Shown one piece after another: positions 17,455-26,526 of a stretch of DNA of 64,000 bases. Source of the DNA: Hyphomicrobiaceae bacterium (lineage in GTDB: Bacteria; Pseudomonadota; Alphaproteobacteria; Rhizobiales; Hyphomicrobiaceae); the NCBI GenBank assembly GCA_021730785.1, contig JAKFWF010000002.1:62001-126000 (forward strand), read 5' to 3'. A program made the translations under genes and the position numbers. The number at the start of each line of letters is the position of its first letter. The stretch's first letter is position 1. The notes beneath the pieces are model-generated. The model was not told the DNA's origin and made no database searches. It saw only the letters and a program-made list of their open reading frames with translations.

Positions 17455-18453
17455 TCAGTCCAGCACTTGCGGGTTGATGACGTTGTCGCGGATCGGCGCG
17501 CCGTCGAAGACCGACAGAACGTTGCGCGCGGCCTGCTGGCCCATGCGCTCGACCGACTCCCGGGTGACGCCGGCCACGTGCGGCGCCGTGATCACCGAGG
17601 CGAGCTTGAACAGCGGATGGTCGGCGGGTGGCGGCTCGCGCTCGAACACGTCGAGACCGGCGCCGGCGAGTTTGCCCGCAACGAGCGCCGCATGCAGCGC
17701 CGCCTCGTCCACGATGCCGCCGCGTGCGGTGTTCACGAGAAACGCCGTCGGCTTCATGCGAGCGAGGCGCTTGGTTCCGATCATGCCGACCGTCTCGGGC
17801 GTCCTTGGGCAATGCAAGGTGAGGATATCGGCACGGGCGATGGCGGCATCGAGATCGTCGGTCGGCTCGCAGCCGGCCTCTCGGATCGCTTGCGCCTTCA
17901 CATAGGGATCATAGACGACGACATTCATTTCCATGGCCAGGCAGCGCTTGGCGGTCCGGGTGCCGATGCGGCCGAAGCCGACGATCAGCACGGTCTTGCC
18001 GAGTAGATCAATTGGCAGCGCCTGCATGCGCTGTGCCCAGCGCCCTTCCTTGACCAGGGCATCCAGTTCGGCGGCGCGCTTCGACAGCTGCATCATGAAG
18101 AACACCGCCTGTTCGGCGACCGACGGCGAATTGGCGATGCCGGTCGTCATCAGCGGCACCTTGATCCTGGTCAGCGCCGGAACATCAACCGCGTCATAGC
18201 CGACGCCGACGCGCGCGACCACTTGCAACCCCTTGGCGCTGGCAATTTCGGCAACTCCGAACGGCGTCGCCCCCAGGATCGCGGCGTTGACCTGCGGTGC
18301 GGCCGCCAAGGCTCGGTTGAAATCGGACGGCGTGACGAAGTTCGAAAAGCGATGGACGACGACATCGCCCTTCGCCTCCAGCATCGCCGCCACCGACGGC
18401 GACGTGGTGTCCACCACGAACACGTGCTTCATATTGGTGCTGTTGGTCGCCAT
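17455..18453 (-). CDS. D-2-hydroxyacid dehydrogenase (phosphoglycerate dehydrogenase-like)
   Basis: The 332-residue product is an NAD-dependent dehydrogenase of the D-isomer-specific 2-hydroxyacid family. The Rossmann motif is V-G-F-G-R-I-G (near residue 158). The catalytic set is present: Arg in N-T-A-R-G-G-I-V-D, Glu in the D-V-F-E-R-E-P-P segment, and His in I-T-A-P-H-V-A-G-V-T. There is no C-terminal ACT domain, so it is shorter than biosynthetic SerA. The substrate is unknown: a glyoxylate/hydroxypyruvate or aromatic-lactate type role is possible. The ATG at 18453 is used; a second ATG at 18432 (M-K-H-V-F) is also plausible. Confidence 0.88.
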   Translation of the reverse strand: MATNSTNMKHVFVVDTTSPSVAAMLEAKGDVVVHRFSNFVTPSDFNRALAAAPQVNAAILGATPFGVAEIASAKGLQVVARVGVGYDAVDVPALTRIKVPLMTTGIANSPSVAEQAVFFMMQLSKRAAELDALVKEGRWAQRMQALPIDLLGKTVLIVGFGRIGTRTAKRCLAMEMNVVVYDPYVKAQAIREAGCEPTDDLDAAIARADILTLHCPRTPETVGMIGTKRLARMKPTAFLVNTARGGIVDEAALHAALVAGKLAGAGLDVFEREPPPADHPLFKLASVITAPHVAGVTRESVERMGQQAARNVLSVFDGAPIRDNVINPQVLD

Positions 18454-18637
18454 GGCCTGTCGCGTCCCCGGTGTCTACAGTATTGGCATCGACTATGGCC
18501 CAGGCGCGGCTCAAGCAAAAGTGCGCGAGGCGGGAGGCAGGTCTGATGCTACCGGCGCACCCAATGCAGCAACCGGGGTTGGACGAAGTCAAGCCAACAT
18601 GCCGACCAACCGTCAGTTCGATTCTTTATACGATCCG

Positions 18638-20089
18638 CTATCCTTGCACTTGCAGCTGGATCAGGCGGCCGCCGCGATTGACGCTGATCGCCCACACGCG
18701 CTGACGCTGCGCCACCGCGCGTTCCAGGTCGAGCACGGTGGCGATGGGCTCGTTGCCGACCTGGACGATCACGTCGCCGGCCTGGAAGCTCAGGCGCTGC
18801 GAGGTTGAACCGGCCCGCACGGCGACGATGACGACGCCGTCCTGGTCGTCGAGCCCGAGTTCGTCTGCCAGCGCATTCGACAGATTGGATACCCGCGCGC
18901 CGTCGAATGGGTTAGGCCCCTTGAGGTCGCGCACATCATCCTTGGCCGGCGCCGGAGCCGCACGCAGGCTGATGGTGATGGTCACAGCCTTGGTCTTGCG
19001 CAGCAGATCGAGCCGCACGCGGTTGCCGACACCCCGCGTCTGCAGGCGATAGAGCACGCTTCTCGCGTCCGCCACTTCGACGCCATCGACCGCGATGATC
19101 ACATCGCCGGGCTGCAACCCGGCATCGACCGCCGGCCCCTTGTCCCACACCCGCGTCACGAGCGCGCCGGACGCGCGGTCAAGGCCCAGGCCGTCGGCCA
19201 TTTCCCGCGTCAGCGCCTCGATCCGCGCGCCGAGCCACGGCCGCTCGACCTTGCGCCCCGAAAGCGCGCTGTCGACATAGACCCGCACGATGTTCGCCGG
19301 GATTGCAAAGCCGATACCGTGCGAGCCCCCCGATCTGGAGAAAATCGCCGTGTTGATGCCGACGAGTCGGCCCGCCAGGTCGACCAGCGCGCCCCCCGAA
19401 TTGCCGGGGTTGATCGCCGCATCGGTCTGGATGAACACCTGCGCATCCGACTGGCTGATCTCGGAGCGGGCAAGCGCCGAGACGATGCCGTGCGTTACGG
19501 TCTGGCCGACGCCGAACGGATTGCCAATGGCGAGCACCATGTCGCCCACTTCGAGGTTGTCGGAATCCTCGAACTCGAGGGAGGGGAAGCGGCCATCGCC
19601 GCCCTCGATGCGCAGCACGGCGATGTCGGTCTTTTCGTCCTGCAAAATCACCTTGGCATCGAACTCGCGCTTGTCGGCGAGGACGACCTTGATCTCGGTC
19701 TGCCCTCCGCCCTTGATCACGTGCGTGTTCGTCACGATGATGCCGGACGGCGACACGATGACGCCGGACCCGAGCGAGTTCTGCTGGCGCTCGCTCGGCT
19801 GTCCGAAGCGATCACCGAAGAAGCGGCGAAAGAATGGGTCATCGGCAAACGGCGAGGTGAAGGCCTGCACGCGGCTGCGCACATAGACGTTGACGACCGC
19901 GGGCGCGGTTTGCCTGACGATCGGGGCGAACGAGAACTGCACGGCCTCGCGCGAGGGCGGCGGTATTTTGCGCTGCGCCAGGCTCGGCAGTGTCGCGCCG
20001 ACCAGGAGGGCCAGCGCCAGGGCCAACACGGCGATGTGGGCAGGCGCCAGACGTCCGGCAGCCTTCGATGTATGCGTTGCGTCCTGCAT
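18638..20089 (-). CDS. Do family periplasmic serine endopeptidase (DegP/DegQ-like)
   Basis: The 483-residue protein is an HtrA-type protease for periplasmic protein quality control. A hydrophobic N-terminal segment (about residues 17-38) ends in S-L-A-Q and serves as signal peptide or anchor. The trypsin-like domain contains the triad His123 (T-N-T-H-V), Asp155 (K-T-D-I-A-V-L) and Ser231 (N-P-G-N-S-G-G-A). Two PDZ domains follow: one near residues 275-370 (G-L-Q-P-G-D-V-I), and a second at the C-terminus with S-F-Q-A-G-D-V-I-V-Q-V. GAGG precedes the ATG by 7 nt. It stands alone, with a hairpin-bearing gap upstream. Confidence 0.93.
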   Translation of the reverse strand: MQDATHTSKAAGRLAPAHIAVLALALALLVGATLPSLAQRKIPPPSREAVQFSFAPIVRQTAPAVVNVYVRSRVQAFTSPFADDPFFRRFFGDRFGQPSERQQNSLGSGVIVSPSGIIVTNTHVIKGGGQTEIKVVLADKREFDAKVILQDEKTDIAVLRIEGGDGRFPSLEFEDSDNLEVGDMVLAIGNPFGVGQTVTHGIVSALARSEISQSDAQVFIQTDAAINPGNSGGALVDLAGRLVGINTAIFSRSGGSHGIGFAIPANIVRVYVDSALSGRKVERPWLGARIEALTREMADGLGLDRASGALVTRVWDKGPAVDAGLQPGDVIIAVDGVEVADARSVLYRLQTRGVGNRVRLDLLRKTKAVTITISLRAAPAPAKDDVRDLKGPNPFDGARVSNLSNALADELGLDDQDGVVIVAVRAGSTSQRLSFQAGDVIVQVGNEPIATVLDLERAVAQRQRVWAISVNRGGRLIQLQVQG

Positions 20090-20290
20090 GTTTCGACCTC
20101 GACTGGTCCAAGCGGTACCTCGACGCCCCAGTGTATAGGTGCGCTGCCACGCAAATCCAAGGCATCGAGGATCAGGCGCGGTCGCCGAAACACAAAAGGC
20201 AAGGGATGTGATCCCCTGCCCCTTGTGGCTCTATCATCTTGCCCGCGATCTGCGCCGCATGGTGCAGCGGCACGTCGCTTTGATCTGTTG

Positions 20291-20341
20291 GCCGGCTCGT
20301 TCAGCCGGCAGTTACGATTTCAGCCTGCATCTCGCAGGCTG
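20291..20341. other. Two tandem perfect hairpins between the aminotransferase and degP-like genes
   Basis: GCCGGCT/AGCCGGC (20291-20309, 5-nt loop) and CAGCCTGC/GCAGGCTG (20321-20341, 5-nt loop) stand 11 bp apart. No T-run follows on either strand. They lie in a 383-bp gap (20090-20472) that otherwise shows no gene. They may be transcript 3' stabilising structures of the aminotransferase mRNA or part of a small RNA. Confidence 0.5.
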
Positions 20342-20472
20342 CACCGCTTTATCGTTTCTCCCCAGACCCGGGCCCGAGGTCTCGGTCGCAGGCGCGGCCG
20401 GATCCCCTCTCCCAACGGACAGACGTATACATTAACGTCATCTAGCTGTCACGCGCAGACTGCGACAAAACG

Positions 20473-21654
20473 TCAACGATTTTTGAGCCACCCCGAAAGC
20501 CGCGTCATGGCCTCTTCGAGCGGGGGCGCCGAGCGCAGGAAGCAAATGCGGAAATGGCCCTCGGCCGCCGGTCCAAAGGCGATGCCCGGCGCGAGGCCGA
20601 TCGCGGCTTCATCGACGAGGCGGAGCGCCGCCGACATGGAGTCATCCAGCCCGTCGATGGCAAAGAACGCGTAGAACGCGCCGGCCGGTGGCACACTGCG
20701 GACGGAGTTGAAGGCGCCCAGTGCCTTGGCGACGATGTCACGACCTCGCGCTGCGCGCTCCAGCTGCAGGTTGATGAAGGGTTCACCCTCTTCGAGGGCT
20801 GCGATCGCGCCACGCTGCATGAAGGTCGCCACGCCGGACGTGTTGTACTGGATCAGGCTCTCGACGATCTGGCCGATCGCGGGCGGCGCCTGCATCCAGC
20901 CGATGCGCCAGCCCGTCATTGCCCAGTTCTTGGAAAACGTGTTGACGAGGATCAGCCGGTCATCGGGGCGGCGAAACTCCAGGAACGAGGGGGCGAGCGG
21001 CCCGTTGAAATAGAAGCGGCCATAGATTTCATCGGCGATGATCCAAAGGCCGCGCGCACGGGCGAAGTCGAGGATCGCCTTCAATTCCTCGCGGCTCGCG
21101 GTCCAGCCCGTCGGGTTGGCCGGCGAGTTGATGATGATCGCGCGCGTCTTTGCTGTCACCGCCGCGAACAGCCGATCGAGCGACAGGGTCCAGCCGTCAT
21201 GCCCGAGCGTCATGGCCACTGTCACGACCTTGGCGCCGTGGATCGCGAGTGCACCTTCGAAATTCGGCCATGCGGGCGCTGGAACGATGACTTCGTCGCC
21301 AGGTCCGCAGGTCGCCTGCACGGCGAGTTGCACCGCCTGCATACCGCCGCCGGTGACGAAGAACTCGTCCATGGCGAACGGCTGGCCGTAGAGTTTCGTG
21401 AAGTAGCGGGCGAGCGCGGTGCGCAGATCGGGAATGCCGCGGTTGGCCGTGTAGTATGTCTCGCCGGCCGCCATCGATTTCGCCGCGGCTTCGCAGATGA
21501 ACTGCGGCGTTGGAGAATCGCCCTCGCCGGCCCACATCGGGATCATGCCCTGCTTGTTGCGGCCATGGTTGAACACCTTGACGATGCCACTCTCAGGCAG
21601 CGTCCGCGCGGTCGGCCGCAAGGCAGACGTCAGGCTTTCAGCGGTGGTGCTCAT
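20473..21654 (-). CDS. Pyridoxal-phosphate-dependent aminotransferase, class I/II
   Basis: The 393-residue product is a fold-type I aminotransferase of the aspartate aminotransferase superfamily. The PLP-binding lysine lies in N-T-F-S-K-N-W-A-M-T-G-W-R-I-G-W, a hallmark of the AspC/AlaT-like group. N-S-P-A-N-P-T-G near residue 172 and the D-E-I-Y-G-R-F segment with the conserved Asp and Tyr are also present. The amino-acid specificity cannot be told from sequence; aspartate, alanine and aromatic acids are all possible. AAGGAA lies 9 nt upstream of the ATG. The neighbouring genes do not form an obvious pathway with it. Confidence 0.92.
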   Translation of the reverse strand: MSTTAESLTSALRPTARTLPESGIVKVFNHGRNKQGMIPMWAGEGDSPTPQFICEAAAKSMAAGETYYTANRGIPDLRTALARYFTKLYGQPFAMDEFFVTGGGMQAVQLAVQATCGPGDEVIVPAPAWPNFEGALAIHGAKVVTVAMTLGHDGWTLSLDRLFAAVTAKTRAIIINSPANPTGWTASREELKAILDFARARGLWIIADEIYGRFYFNGPLAPSFLEFRRPDDRLILVNTFSKNWAMTGWRIGWMQAPPAIGQIVESLIQYNTSGVATFMQRGAIAALEEGEPFINLQLERAARGRDIVAKALGAFNSVRSVPPAGAFYAFFAIDGLDDSMSAALRLVDEAAIGLAPGIAFGPAAEGHFRICFLRSAPPLEEAMTRLSGWLKNR

Positions 21655-21875
21655 GCGGTGGGTTCCTTCAGGGCGAACCCGCGCAAGTTATCACAAGCCT
21701 TGCTGCCTCGGCACGCGCAGAAGGTTTATCGGTGCCATCAGCAGTGGTGATGGCGGCGCTTTCCCGAATGGGCCGCCCGGTCGGTGACAGTTACCGATCG
21801 AGCTGGGCAACGTGTTCGTTAAGCGCAGTAACCCGCTTGTCTAGTGCGGCCTGCTGCCTGTTCAGTGGTTGCATC

Positions 21876-21904
21876 GGCGGAATACGCAAACGGGCTATTC
21901 CGCC
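21876..21904. repeat. REP-like hairpin (GGCGGAATA...TATTCCGCC)
   Basis: GGCGGAATA (21876-21884) is mirrored by TATTCCGCC (21896-21904) with an 11-nt loop and is followed by CTACGG. This is the form of a chromosomal REP unit; the unit near pth has a different core sequence. It is followed by a pyrimidine-rich ACTCCC-type tract whose complement recurs at 48178-48212. Confidence 0.6.
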
Positions 21905-21989
21905 CTACGGACCGGTGCTACTCCCTATTCGCTACTCCCCACTCCCCAAACTTATCCACGCTTGCGCACCCCGTGCGACACTGCCCCTC

Positions 21990-22300
21990 GACACTTGCGC
22001 ATGAGGGGACGTCAACCGGTGGCGACCTGTGATGGTGCAAGCGTTACAGGTCCGGGGGTCAAACCCGCGTGGCGCCTGTTCGAGGACGTGCGATTTGTGG
22101 GCGGAGCATGAAGCTTGTCGTGTGGAATACCACGCAGGCGGACGGCTCCCGAAACGGTTAAGCGCCCGAGACCAAGCGCCGAAGGCTGCGGTTCGCAAGA
22201 ACCAACGCCACCGCACGCGGTGCCGATCGGAGGCTCGCCACACTGGCGCCGTGGAACCCGGCGTGGGACGCAATCCCTTAAACATTGTGGGAAGGCCTAA
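21990..22300 (+). other. Possible structured RNA region in the gap before prfB
   Basis: The 888-bp gap 21655-22542 has no convincing gene. Its central part has several short perfect stems: CGGG/CCCG near 22057-22071, GTGG-AATA-CCAC at 22122-22133, GGTTC-GCAA-GAACC at 22190-22203 (a GNRA tetraloop), and CACCG-CACG-CGGTG at about 22208-22221. I compared it mentally with 6S RNA, tmRNA, SRP RNA, RNase P and cobalamin riboswitches and could not match any with confidence. It may be a small RNA or just GC-rich spacer. Confidence 0.25.
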
Positions 22301-22542
22301 AATCCTGTGCGAGGCGGCCCGAAGTCGCCCTCGTTATCCTCAGCGGCAAGCCCGCTGCGGCTTCCGGCCGCCTCGCCTCCCCTCGTTTTCGGATGGCGAA
22401 AACGAACACGGAGCTGAGCGCAGCTGATATAGGTCGTTCAATACAATGTATGTACATGTTTATAGCACATGGATCGAACCCCGGACCCAGCTGGCGAGAC
22501 ACCCGCCCTTTTGTTCGTCAAAAAGGAAGGGGGTTCAGGCCC

Positions 22543-23674
22543 CTACTCCAGATCCTCGACGCCCTGCGGGCCGCCGCCTTTGATGCGTTGGGCGAGCGCT
22601 GCCTCGATGAACGGGTCGATGGCGCCGTCGAGCACGGCATCGGGGTTGCCGCTTTCGACGCCGGTGCGCACGTCCTTCACCATCTGGTAGGGCTGCAGCA
22701 CGTAGGAGCGCAGTTGATGCCCCCAGCCGATCTCGGTCTTGGCGGCGGCCTCGGCATTGGCCTTCTGCTCTCGCCGCTTCAATTCGGCTTCGTACATGCG
22801 GGCGCGCAGCATGCCCCACGCGGTCGCCCGGTTCTTGTGCTGCGAGCGCTCCTGCTGGCACGACACCACGATGCCGCTCGGCACGTGCGTAATGCGCACC
22901 GCCGAGTCGGTGGTGTTGACGTGCTGTCCGCCGGCGCCCGATGCGCGGTAGGTGTCGATGCGGCAGTCGCTCTCGTTCACCTGGATGTCGATCGAGTCGT
23001 CGATCACCGGATATACCCAGGCACTGGCGAAGCTCGTGTGGCGGCGCGCGTTCGAGTCATAGGGCGAGATGCGCACCAGGCGGTGCACGCCCGACTCGGT
23101 CTTGAGCCAGCCGTAGGCGTTCTCGCCCTTGATCTCGATGGTGGCACTCTTGATGCCAGCGACTTCGCCCGAACTCTGCTCCAACAGCGAGACCTTATAG
23201 CCGCGCTTTTCCGCCCAACGCATGTACATGCGCAGCAGCATCTCGGCCCAGTCCTGGCTTTCCGTGCCGCCCGCGCCTGCGTTGATTTCGACGTAGGTAT
23301 CAAAGCCATCGGCTTCGCCCGACAGCAGCGCTTCGACTTCGCGCTTCTGGCCAATGTCTTTCAGCTTGCGCAGCGCCGTCTCGCCTTCGAGAACGGTCGG
23401 CTCGTCGCCTTCCATCTCGCCAAGCTCAATCAGCGTAACGGCGTCGTCGAGGTCGCGCTCGAGGCCGCGGTAACCGTTGACGGCCTTTTCCAGCGCGGTG
23501 CGCTCACGCATCAGTTTTTGTGCGCGCGCCGGGTCGTTCCACAGCGTCGGGTCTTCGGCGCGGTTGTTCAACTCGGACAGCCGGCTCTCGGCAGTATCCC
23601 AGTCAAAGATGCCTCCGTAGCAAGGAGAGCGACTCGCGGATGGCAAGCACCAGCTTTTCGTGTTCGGCGCGCAT
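22543..23674 (-). CDS. prfB: Peptide chain release factor 2, with programmed +1 frameshift
   Basis: RF2 recognises UAA and UGA stop codons and releases the finished protein. The gene is read in two frames: ATG at 23674-23672 begins 23 codons ending M...L-L-R-R-H-L, then an in-frame TGA (23605-23603). Skipping base 23605 puts the ribosome into the long frame, which continues D-W-D-T-A and runs to the TAG at 22543, giving 376 residues. The body shows the SPF-type stop-codon recognition region, the peptidyl-transferase G-G-Q motif ([10 protein letters not shown]) and the family C-terminus. The long frame also has an upstream in-frame start (23730), but that N-terminus does not resemble RF2. It lies downstream of the PBP1A gene on the same strand. 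Confidence 0.95.
23602..23616 (-). promoter_or_regulatory. prfB: Programmed +1 frameshift site of prfB
   Basis: Read on the minus strand the site is GGAGG-CAT-CTT-TGA-C. CTT-TGA-C is the classical RF2 slippery site, and the Shine-Dalgarno-like GGAGG stands 3 nt before CTT, the same spacing as in Escherichia coli prfB. In known cases low RF2 lets the ribosome slip at the UGA, giving autoregulation. Confidence 0.95.
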
Positions 23675-23772
23675 GGGCAGCCCCTGTGGTTCGAGTGACG
23701 GATAGGTCCGGGCCAGCCTATAGGCGGCAAGCACAGATCGAGGCAAGATGGTGTCGTTGGGTCCGTTCGAAA

Positions 23773-26379
23773 TCAGAACTGCCCGCCGCGCCCTGTCGCC
23801 AAGGCTCGCGGGCTCGGCGAACTCGCATCCGACGACTGCAGGCCCGCGCCTTCGTAGCCGAGGAACGAGTTCGGATCGTCCGGCTCTTCGCTCGGCTTGA
23901 AGATCTCGTCGATCGTGTCGCGGCCACCGGGCAAGGCGCGCAGTCCGGACTTGTGACTGACCCGCACGATCTTGATGCCGGGCGGCTGGCGGAAGATCGC
24001 CGGCTTCTTGTCGGCGAGCGCGAGCTTCATGAAATCGCCAAAGATCGGCGCCGTCACCTGGCCGCCAGTGGCGGTCTTGCCCATGGGCTTCGGGTTGTCA
24101 TAACCGACGAACACGCCGACCACGAGGTCCGGCGAATAGCCCAGGAACCAAACGTCCTTGCTGTCGTTCGTGGTGCCGGTCTTGCCGGCCAGCGGCACGC
24201 CGGGCAGGATCTGCTTGATCACGGTTGCCGTGCCGCGCTGCACCACGCCTTCCAGGATCGAGGTCATCTGGTAGGCGGTGTGCGGGTCCATCATCGGCTT
24301 GCGATCGTCGGGGATATCGGGCTCCGCCTGGTTCTGCCAGCTGTCCGCCTTGCAGCCCGTACAATTGCGCTCGTCGTGGCGCCACACGGTGCGGCCCCAG
24401 CGATCCTGGATGCGGTCGATCATCGTGGCGCGCACCTGCCGGCCGCCGTTGGCCAGCATGGCGTAGGATGTGGTCATGCGGAGCAGCGTCGTTTCGCCGG
24501 CGCCGAGCACCATGGCCGGCAAGGGAGCGAGATCGTCATAGGCGCCGAACCGGCGGGCATATTCGATGATCAGCGGCATGCCCATGTCCTGGCCCAGGCG
24601 CGCCGTCATCAAATTGCGCGACAGCTCTATGCCCATGCGCAGAGTCTGAGGGCCATAGGTCTTGCCTTGATCGCCATAGTTCTTCGGCGTCCATGCGTCC
24701 TTGCCGGGGCCCTGCTCGATCTCGATCGGCGCATCGAGCACGATCGAGGTCGGTTTGTAGCCGTTGTCGAGGGCGGCAGCATAGACCAGCGGCTTGAACG
24801 CGGAGCCGGGCTGGCGGCGCGCTTGCACCGCGCGGTCGAATTGACTCATGGCGTAGGAGAAGCCACCGGCCACCGCCAGCACGCGACCCGTATGCGGGTC
24901 CATGGCGACCAGACCCCCGCTCACTTCAGGAATCTGCATCAGGGTCCAGGCGCCGTCGAGCTTGGCCGGGTCCTTCGGTGCAATGTAGATAACATCGCCC
25001 AGTGCGACGATGTCGGAGGGCTGGCGCGGCGGCGGGCCCTTTTCGCGGTCAGTTGCGAGGAACTTGCCGGCCCATTTCATCTCCTCGAAGGGAATTTCGA
25101 CGCCCTCGCGGGCGACCGCCAGCGAGCCGTCCTGCTCCCGGCGCGGCCGGAAGCCCACCACGATCTTCGTCTTTTGCACGTCGAGCACGGCGCCGAGGCG
25201 CCATGGCGCAATGTCGCTCGGCACGTCGATGGCGCCAAGGGCCGTGCCCCAGTCGCCGGCAATGTCGATGCGGCTCACCGCGCCCCGCCAGCCGCGGCTG
25301 CGGTCGAAGCGCACGAGACCATCGGTCAGCGCTTTGCGGGCGTAGCGCTGCATCTGCGGGTCGAGCGTGGTGCGGATCGACAGGCCGCCGCCATAGAGCT
25401 TTTCTTCGCCATACTGGCCAAGGATGCCACGCCGCACTTCCTCGGCGAAGTATTCGGCAGCAAAGATATGCGCCCCAAACGGGCGCAGGTTCACTTGCAG
25501 AGGCTTCTTGCGGGCCGCATCCGCATCCTCGCGCTTGATGTAGCTGTTTTCCGCCATCTGCCCGAGGATCCAGTTCCGCCGCTCGGTGGCCTTCTGGGTG
25601 TGCTTGAACGGATGATAGTTGTTGGGCGCCTTCGGCAGGGCAGCCAGATAGGCCGCCTCTTCCGCCGTCAGGTCGGCCAATTCCTTGTTGAAGTAGTTCA
25701 GCGAAGCAGCTGCGACGCCGTAGGAGCCGAGCCCCAGGAAAATCTCGTTCAAGTAGAGCTCGAGGATCTTGTCCTTGGAATAGGCGCGCTCGATGCGCAC
25801 CGCCAGGATCGCTTCCTTGATCTTGCGTTCGAGCTTGCGTTCGTTGGTCAGCAGGAAGTTCTTGGCAACCTGCTGTGTGATCGTCGACGCACCTTCGGCG
25901 CGGGCACCGGGATTGTTGATCAGCTTCCAGCCGACGCGGCCGATCCCGACGAAATCCAACCCGCCATGCTCGTAGAACCGCCGGTCCTCGGCCGAGAGGA
26001 ACGCGCCCAGCACCATTTTCGGAATTGTATTGATCGGCACGAAGATGCGCCGTTCGCGGGCGTATTCGGCAATCAGCGCGCCGTCGTGTGCGTGGATGCG
26101 CGTCATCACGGGCGGTTCGTAGTTGGCGAGGCTCTCATAGGAGGGCAGATCCTTCGACGCCTTCCACAGCAGATAGCCGACCACGGACGACACGCCGATG
26201 AAGGCGACCACGCCGAAGGCGAACATGAAGCCAAGGAAGCTCAGCAACGCGCTCTTGCGGCGGCGTCGCTTGCGTGGCCTGGGCTCGGCCGGTGGCGGTA
26301 GCACTGGCGCGCGCATCATTCTTCGTTCCGAGCTTTGCAATCTGTCAGCAGGTTGATTAGTCGCCACGCCCGGCGACAT
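23773..26379 (-). CDS. mrcA: Penicillin-binding protein 1A (bifunctional transglycosylase/transpeptidase)
   Basis: This class A PBP polymerises and cross-links peptidoglycan at the inner membrane. After a basic cytoplasmic segment (K-R-R-R-R-K) comes one membrane helix (about residues 45-72). The GT51 transglycosylase domain has its catalytic Glu in A-E-D-R-R-F-Y-E-H (about residue 131) and T-I-T-Q-Q-V-A-K-N. An OB-like linker leads to the transpeptidase domain with the active-site S-A-F-K (Ser near 526), L-S-R-N, and K-T-G-T-T-N. Length (868) is usual for PBP1A. The ATG at 26379 is used; ATG codons at 26319/26316 are equally possible and keep the membrane anchor. Transcribed toward prfB, with amiC upstream on the same strand. 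Confidence 0.94.
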   Translation of the reverse strand: MSPGVATNQPADRLQSSERRMMRAPVLPPPAEPRPRKRRRRKSALLSFLGFMFAFGVVAFIGVSSVVGYLLWKASKDLPSYESLANYEPPVMTRIHAHDGALIAEYARERRIFVPINTIPKMVLGAFLSAEDRRFYEHGGLDFVGIGRVGWKLINNPGARAEGASTITQQVAKNFLLTNERKLERKIKEAILAVRIERAYSKDKILELYLNEIFLGLGSYGVAAASLNYFNKELADLTAEEAAYLAALPKAPNNYHPFKHTQKATERRNWILGQMAENSYIKREDADAARKKPLQVNLRPFGAHIFAAEYFAEEVRRGILGQYGEEKLYGGGLSIRTTLDPQMQRYARKALTDGLVRFDRSRGWRGAVSRIDIAGDWGTALGAIDVPSDIAPWRLGAVLDVQKTKIVVGFRPRREQDGSLAVAREGVEIPFEEMKWAGKFLATDREKGPPPRQPSDIVALGDVIYIAPKDPAKLDGAWTLMQIPEVSGGLVAMDPHTGRVLAVAGGFSYAMSQFDRAVQARRQPGSAFKPLVYAAALDNGYKPTSIVLDAPIEIEQGPGKDAWTPKNYGDQGKTYGPQTLRMGIELSRNLMTARLGQDMGMPLIIEYARRFGAYDDLAPLPAMVLGAGETTLLRMTTSYAMLANGGRQVRATMIDRIQDRWGRTVWRHDERNCTGCKADSWQNQAEPDIPDDRKPMMDPHTAYQMTSILEGVVQRGTATVIKQILPGVPLAGKTGTTNDSKDVWFLGYSPDLVVGVFVGYDNPKPMGKTATGGQVTAPIFGDFMKLALADKKPAIFRQPPGIKIVRVSHKSGLRALPGGRDTIDEIFKPSEEPDDPNSFLGYEGAGLQSSDASSPSPRALATGRGGQF

Positions 26380-26526
26380 CAAGGACCGATCCCATCCCCG
26401 ACCGCAGATTACTGCGGATTGTGGCTAGAACCAGTCGCCAGCGCCTACACCTATGTCCTTAGCATGCTTCGTCAATCGCGTACCGCCAAAGTGTTGTTCT
26501 TTCCACGCTCCTGTCGCGAGGTTCAC

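Noticed and set aside
22150-22180. Resemblance to the cobalamin riboswitch box (CGAAACGGTTAAGCGCC)
   Set aside because: The order and spacing of the other conserved elements do not fit, and no cobalamin-related gene follows.
22520-22549. Possible rho-independent terminator for prfB on the minus strand
   Set aside because: The stem is only four base pairs and is separated from the T-run by a purine/pyrimidine stretch; too weak to call.
22285-26301. A 1338-codon plus-strand open frame
   Set aside because: It is antisense to prfB and the PBP1A gene, both with unmistakable motifs. Stop-free antisense frames are common in GC-rich DNA.
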